Shown: piece after piece, positions 58,331 to 64,000 of the stretch
Numbering within the stretch: the first letter of the stretch is position 1
Layout: the number at the start of each line of letters is the position of its first letter
Origin: Kalaharituber pfeilii
Lineage: Eukaryota; Ascomycota; Pezizomycetes; Pezizales; Pezizaceae
NCBI GenBank assembly: GCA_015179045.1
Contig: WHUZ01000015.1
Coordinates: 558,001 to 622,000 of the forward strand
Direction of reading: 5' to 3'
Length of the DNA: 64,000 nt
The notes under the pieces: model-generated
The model's database searches: none
The model's input: the letters and a program-made list of their open reading frames with translations, nothing else
What the model was told of the DNA's origin: nothing
Made by a program: the position numbers and the translations under genes

Positions 58331-61300
58331 GGCTGAGAAGCGAAAACTGAATGTCGTATCGTGAAGCTGTCAGCAATCGACTGCTGCGTTCTCTCCTTCA
58401 GGCTCCCCAAACTTTTTTCCGCATTTTCCAGTCCATCCTGAGCATATTTGTACGTCTCCGCTCCGGAGCCAGAGTGCTCCTCCAGGACCCTACGCGCACG
58501 CAATTGACCGCAGACGAGCACCGGCAGCCGTCACGACACACGGTGCTGTTCCTTTGGAGATGGCAATCGGTGTATGTAACAGCAGCTCGGGCATTAAATT
58601 GTACCGGGATCGTCGAAGCTTAAGTACGGAGCAACTCTCCTGCCTTCTTTCACGTATACTAAGTACCTACGCCCAGAGTACTTTTCATACTGGAATGAAG
58701 CATTGGTTGACTTGTCACACCGGCACACGTGATATCTAGCCCAGATTTGCAACGCGGGCAGCAGCCGTACCTAATTAATCGGATATCAGTATGCCAATCA
58801 ATCTGCCCCCGTAGACCACTTCTCTGTTTCGCACAGACCACAAGCAGCAGTGGACTGCGCAGTGAGCGATCCACCCAGTGATATGTGATAGTCAGATCTG
58901 TGGCGCTGTGAATCCCGAAGCTAAGGGTTGATCGTTGGTCGCAACCCCTGACAAAAGGCAGATGGCCAGTCTCGAAACAGACAGACAACTTACTTGACCC
59001 CGATACCAAGGTTCTCACTACCCGTCGCGCCCCTGTTCGGCATGGGTCGAGTCGTGTGATGCTAACCGTCCGTAGTCAGAGGCTAGTCGGTGGTTTGGTC
59101 TGGCAAGTTCAAGTCAGGGTTGAAAATCACTGACTACATTCTATATTTCTATGTTGCAGATATAGTGGCTACAGAGTGGCACAGCTGCCTTTGGGAACGC
59201 CGTTTATGGCTTCCTTCACAAATAAGTGCAGTTTAAGCAGGACTATCTTTACCCACAGCTTTAATGTCAACACCCCGCAGAATTTTATTTACCCTCACGT
59301 TGGCGGAAGACAGTTTCTTGTTTCCAGGGGGAAAGCTTGGAGATTGGGTAATGCTTAGTCTCACAAGCGTAACAAATAAGAGTATGTACATCATACTTAT
59401 CCTTTCCCTTTGTTTTGTCAAGCAACATCCAATGACTGATGCACAATTACCCTTCAGCTCAGCTGCATCTCCATCACAAATGCAAGTTCGGGAGCCGCAA
59501 TTAGGTCTTTATTTCCCAATCTCCATCTATGATCGCAGCCGTCGCATTTTCAGGCTTCACACTTCTCGCACTTCCGCCCTTTTCCACAAGCAAGGTTCTT
59601 GGGCCCAGCTACGAAGACAGCTATAGTGAGTGCTGCAAAGGCAAGGGTATACGCGGGCTGACCTAGCAGAAAGGGAGGCTCACAATAACGTCAACTAGTA
59701 TCATTATTTACGGGCATTGCTTTTACCATAAACATCGATGCGGTATTGTTGAAAGCTGGGGGTGCTATCACTGAAGCCAAGGAAGCGTGAAAGTCCTCAT
59801 AGTGCATATGATGGGATCAGAATTGCCTACTCCTCTGTGAAAACTGTAGGTCATTATTAGAGCAGGTTCAGAACCATGGCTAGGGCGCAGAAATAGGTGA
59901 ACAAAAGGAAGAGGAAGCATTGTATTGGCCTCAGCAGGCAGCTGAAAATCCCATCTCCCCATGCCAGTTCCCCTGCCAACATACTCCTATGCTAAGGGAT
60001 AGCTATGACATATATATCACACGGTTCTTGCTGTGGGGGGAGGGGTATGAAAATAGGATTGTCGCTGAACGTTCTCGTTGAGACTGCCGTCTCCAACAAA
60101 AAAGGCTCCCATTTATATCCTAGGGCCACTGCTTGGAAGGTCCCGCGTTTGAGACGATGTACAAGTTTCTTGAGAGGAGAAGAGAGAGCGAAGGTTGCTT
60201 TAAGAAGTACTTTCCAGTTTAAAGTATTACTTATTCTGGGTTGCACTGCCTGAAAGGGCACTTGTACTTTTGCGCACTTTCCAACTCCAACTTGAAAAGG
60301 TTAGTGCGCCTTGCTTTAGCGTTTGCGCTAATTGTGAAGGGACCTAGTGCCCATATGCTAGCTGGGGTTGACGTCCATAAGTTTAAAATATTAATTTTAC
60401 AGACATAAATGGAGAGCTTACGCACTTGAGATATTCCTGAACATACATCAAGGGTGATATTCAACAGTCAATGTACGGTTGCAGGACGTGCAAGTGTAAT
60501 ATGCATACAAGTAACCATGTCGAACTGTCCACTGGCCCGTCATGCCTCTGTTAGTTGCTATTATTATAAACTGCGGCGATGACGGCGGCTAATGTGCGTG
60601 CATGCAGAGTTAGCACCTAAGTTAGGTCAAGTATGTACTTAATGTGTACCTGAATTAGTGAGTGCTTCTAGCATGCACTTTTGCCAGAAGTCGGCATTAC
60701 AGCAAGCAAGTAACAGAATGAGAAGAGCATCGCTCTATTGCGCATGCAAGTCGCCATACAGCCGTACTCGTGCGCGCACGCGTGCAAGGGCCCGAGGGCC
60801 AATGTCCATTGAGCGTTCGCCGTCCCTCCGGGCGTCTCAAGTTTCACTGTTTGGATCTGCGGCGGGGTTGAAGAAAACTGCAGCACCGAAAAGTTTGTAA
60901 TGTAACGATCAGACTACTCACGTAGGGGAAACGTTATATAAAAAAAAAAAAAGGGGGGGGGCGGGAGGAGGAGGAATAGGAATGAATAGAATTGGCGACG
61001 GGTTCTGCAGTTGCACAGAGCCTGCAACTTAGGCACTACTGAATTGACAGGCGAAACAGACATATGGTTAGCCTGCGCCTGCGCTGTCTCCCATACATTA
61101 ACTCGTACATCTATTCGTTCATCTGGATCGACCGGCTCAGGGGAGAACTCAAGCTCTGTCAGAAACTGGAAGATACGATGATGTGTTGCGATGTCAACAA
61201 TGACGGCTATAGGTCAATATTGGCCGGTCGATTTGGGGGGGGTGGGCAAATGATACTCGGAGAATTAAAGGGGCTGTAAGGTGGCTGTAAGATTACAAAG

Positions 61301-62985
61301 GTTCACGCAAGATAGAGTAAGATGTGGAAGGTGATGTCGAGTTGATGCGAGCGCATGGAACGAATGGAAGGATGTAGAAGCCTGTAGGTTGTAGTTGAAA
61401 CCGAGAGGCTTGACGAACTTCACTATACGATGTACTCAGTACAGTACTCCAAAGGCCAAATGCTAATCGGGTGAGGATTGCTAATTGCGCAAGGATAGCG
61501 CCCGGGCGGGCGGCTGAGCAGCACGCCTGCCCAAAGGCCTTTGCACCAATGAAGAGTCCAGATTGTTGGCGCCTGAGCGGCGTTATTAGGTGCTTCTAGG
61601 AATTCCTATTCCGACACCGTCCCTGCCACCTGTCTAATCGTCCCTTCTTGCAACGATGTTAGAGTTAATCCTGCGTGGATGCGCGACGAGAAAAAAGGAA
61701 GGGGTATAGACGGAGTCAAAGAGAGGCGTCATCAGCGCCGAACCAGAAGATCGAGGAAAGAATGTGATTGGCGATGACATTGGGAGTTGCCTAATGTCTG
61801 ATATATAGTGCCGCTTCGGCGGGGTGTGCCCAAGAATGCCGGTTCTGTTTAGCCGGCCTTGCGAGCATTGCAATGTGAGAGTGAATAGCGGAGCGCTAGT
61901 ACCATTGAGTGATGCCTCTCTCTCCCAGCGCCATATGCGGCATGACGCGGCGGCGTGACCCCTCATACCGCTCATACCTCATACGGAGATAAGTATCAAC
62001 GCCTATTGCGTGCCTGTCAAATTGTCGAAATTGTAATGTATGTATGGAGATAGACTGATCCAGTGCGAGTAGGCATGAGACTGCAGTACGAAACATGCTA
62101 AGACTCTTCCTTTCGATTTCGAATTCACCCAGCCCCCCTGCTGCGATCCCTTTTCCTTCGTTCCGTACCTACATCCTGCTGCACATCCATCCTCCAGGCT
62201 CGCCCCCCCTACCTTTCAACTCTCCCCGCTCTTATCTAATTCACCCAATGACCACACACATACATCCGCACTCACATCAGCTATACCTACTTTAGTGCCG
62301 TTCCCACAGCCTGAGTTCTGGCCAGGGTGCCTGCAAGCCATAAGATTGTCAATATGTTGCCTTGCAAAACTTGCAGTGGTGGGGTCAAGCATTAATTTTT
62401 GCCAGGATAGGCATACAAGAGCAACGAGGAGGATAGGACGGTACGAGAACAAGACACAGAATGCCCGACCGTTCTGAAGTGCCCTAGAGCGCTCTGCATA
62501 GGCTATGTATATAAACGACTTTGACCATTTATCAGCCCAGGCCGGTTATTATGGACGCTGCTGGGAAGCCCCATTATTGATACATTTCTTGGCTGGACAA
62601 TTTGCCACCTATATGGTCATATGCAGGTGGTTCCTTGACAGACTAGCAATGATTGAAGATATGATAAACTGTGTGGTATCACGGGGTGACAGACCGTGGG
62701 AGCCGTGGCAGCTTGGGCGAAAGCAGCTTGAGGAACAAGCAGATCGACCAGCTCAGCCTTTACTTATCTCCCGGAAGTAACTCGGGCAAGGAATGGCGGC
62801 CTTGGATGAATCAGGAACCTGCTGCCCGAGGACGGATATCTCTCAGCTCATGATGCAACCAGGAGGGAGGATGGATGCCTTGGAATAATGAGGATGTCTG
62901 TCATGGCATCCCTGGGCAACAGAGTATTCCCGGTGGGGCAGCAGGGAGCGCAATACTTGCAAAAATATTCATTCAGCAATAATCA
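58331..62985. other. Gene-free interval
   Basis: Only short frames without domains are seen. An A-run followed by a G-run lies near 60940-60961 and a CGCGCACGCGTGC-type alternating stretch near 60770-60785. No structured element was delimited. Confidence 0.45.
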
Positions 62986-64000
62986 ACCATCCATCCATCT
63001 CGCTGGCCTCGTACGTAGCCATCCTGTCCGCATCCAAGACAATCCCCTCTTTCCACTGCCCTCCTGTTCTAGCCCTCCACTGGCCATGAAGTACACTAAG
63101 AAAAAGAGGAAACGTTTCTCGGACATTATGTATTGGTGCGGGGCAAGATTTTTACCAGTAATTTCACTCTTCCCCCAGTAGGGCGTCGATCAGTAGATAT
63201 TGTTCTTCAGTTTTGTCATCTTCTCTTCCGACTAACGTTTATCCTCTTACACCCCACCGTCCCCGCTCATCTCCCGTGCTGGCCGGATCTGAGGTGCTTA
63301 TACATATTATCAACCAAACCATCATTGCGGTCTGGTGCGGTACCTACGACATAACTCCCCCCTCTCATTTCCATATTCCCGCGCAAAAAGCATATACGCT
63401 GCATAAGGTTCATGAGCATTGCTCTCTTCTTGTTTCTATCCCTCCATCCCAGTCACAATCACACCCTTAGCTCAGATTGTGTCCTGGTCTCGACTTGAAG
63501 TACCCTTGTTTGCTTTTTCCTTCAGTGTTGCATATATACATTTTTTTTTCTTTTTCATCTACATTGCATTTTGCCCAGCCGGTGGTGCAGCAGCTGCTGA
63601 AGCAGCAAAAAGTGGGTGTCCCCTTTTTTTTTTTTTTTTTTTTTCTTTCCTTTTTTCTTTTTCCTCTTTTCCTTTCTGTGTGTGTGCGTAACTTGCAGAG
63701 TATGTGAGCGGCTTGCGCAACCAAAAAGAAAAAAAGTCAGAACAGCGGCGGTGCTAGAGCTCACGCTCCGGCGAAGAACCCCCCCACGGACTCCCCCACA
63801 AAAACCAATCACACGCACATTTCACTTCGACATAATACTGCGTTAGCTGCTTCCTTGTTACTCACACCTCACATTCTGTTTTTTCTGTTCCTGCTTGTGT
63901 GCTGCATCCTAGGGTCAGGCTGCTCTGAGTTCGTCTTGTGAAGGTTCTGGACAGTAGACTATCTCGTTCTACCGTCAACAAAACGCACTAGATCCAAACA
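62986..64000 (+). promoter_or_regulatory. CT-rich right edge, possibly leader of a gene outside the window
   Basis: From about 63050 the plus strand becomes rich in C and T, with long T/C tracts (63540-63560, 63626-63672). This resembles the leader sequence before the window's G-alpha gene. No coding start is identifiable before the window ends, so a downstream plus-strand gene is only suggested. Confidence 0.3.

Noticed and set aside
1..64000. Subtelomeric origin
   Set aside because: No TTAGGG-type array, helicase or other subtelomeric hallmark was seen.

Overview
The window looks like nuclear DNA of a filamentous ascomycete (Pezizomycotina). Short spliceosomal introns with GTAAGT/GTATGT-type donors, CTNAC-like branch sites and YAG acceptors interrupt most genes. 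The protein families are fungal: a group II G-alpha, a CFEM/GPI surface protein, fungal-type P450 and RRT8-like sequences. Gene density is low. I support six intact protein-coding genes, one P450 pseudogene and several transposase scraps in 64 kb, with much of the rest being decayed repeat DNA. The intron richness and sparse genes would suit a repeat-rich, Pezizomycetes-like genome, but that is inference. No tRNA, rRNA, CRISPR or prokaryotic-style operon was seen.

Layout. 0-8 kb: gene-poor, with four inverted-repeat (MITE-like) elements, two of them with clean TA target duplications. 8.6-11.5 kb: a GC-rich block and a C/CT-rich leader, then the G-alpha gene (6 exons). 15-18.3 kb: mitoribosomal mS38/Cox24 and an EI24/RRT8-like membrane protein. 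19-20.9 kb: a decayed cytochrome P450 on the minus strand. 22.1-24.5 kb: a GC-rich block followed by a DUF676 lipase gene with an 8-nt microexon. 25-33.4 kb: a transposon graveyard with a candidate solo LTR, a 75-bp inverted repeat pair, a psq/CENP-B-like helix-turn-helix remnant, two MITE-like elements and a DDE-transposase-like fragment. 34.1-35.2 kb: a CFEM GPI-anchored protein (minus). 40.3-42.2 kb: CNOT11. 43.9-44.5 kb: a solo LTR with a perfect 5-bp target duplication. 45-55 kb: mostly empty. 55.2-57.7 kb: an NAPE-PLD-type metallo-hydrolase (minus, 9 exons) with a GC-rich block upstream. 58.3-64 kb: no supported gene; CT-rich sequence near the right edge could be a promoter for a gene outside the window.

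The genes do not form a pathway or a biosynthetic cluster. They are mostly housekeeping and signalling functions: heterotrimeric G-protein signalling, mitochondrial translation, mRNA deadenylation, and three lipid-related proteins (RRT8-like, DUF676 lipase, NAPE-PLD). I did not find a convincing new biological system. The most informative oddities are the lipase microexon, the amphipathic insert in the RRT8-like protein, the multiply broken P450, the clustered TA-flanked MITEs and the GC-rich blocks upstream of three genes.
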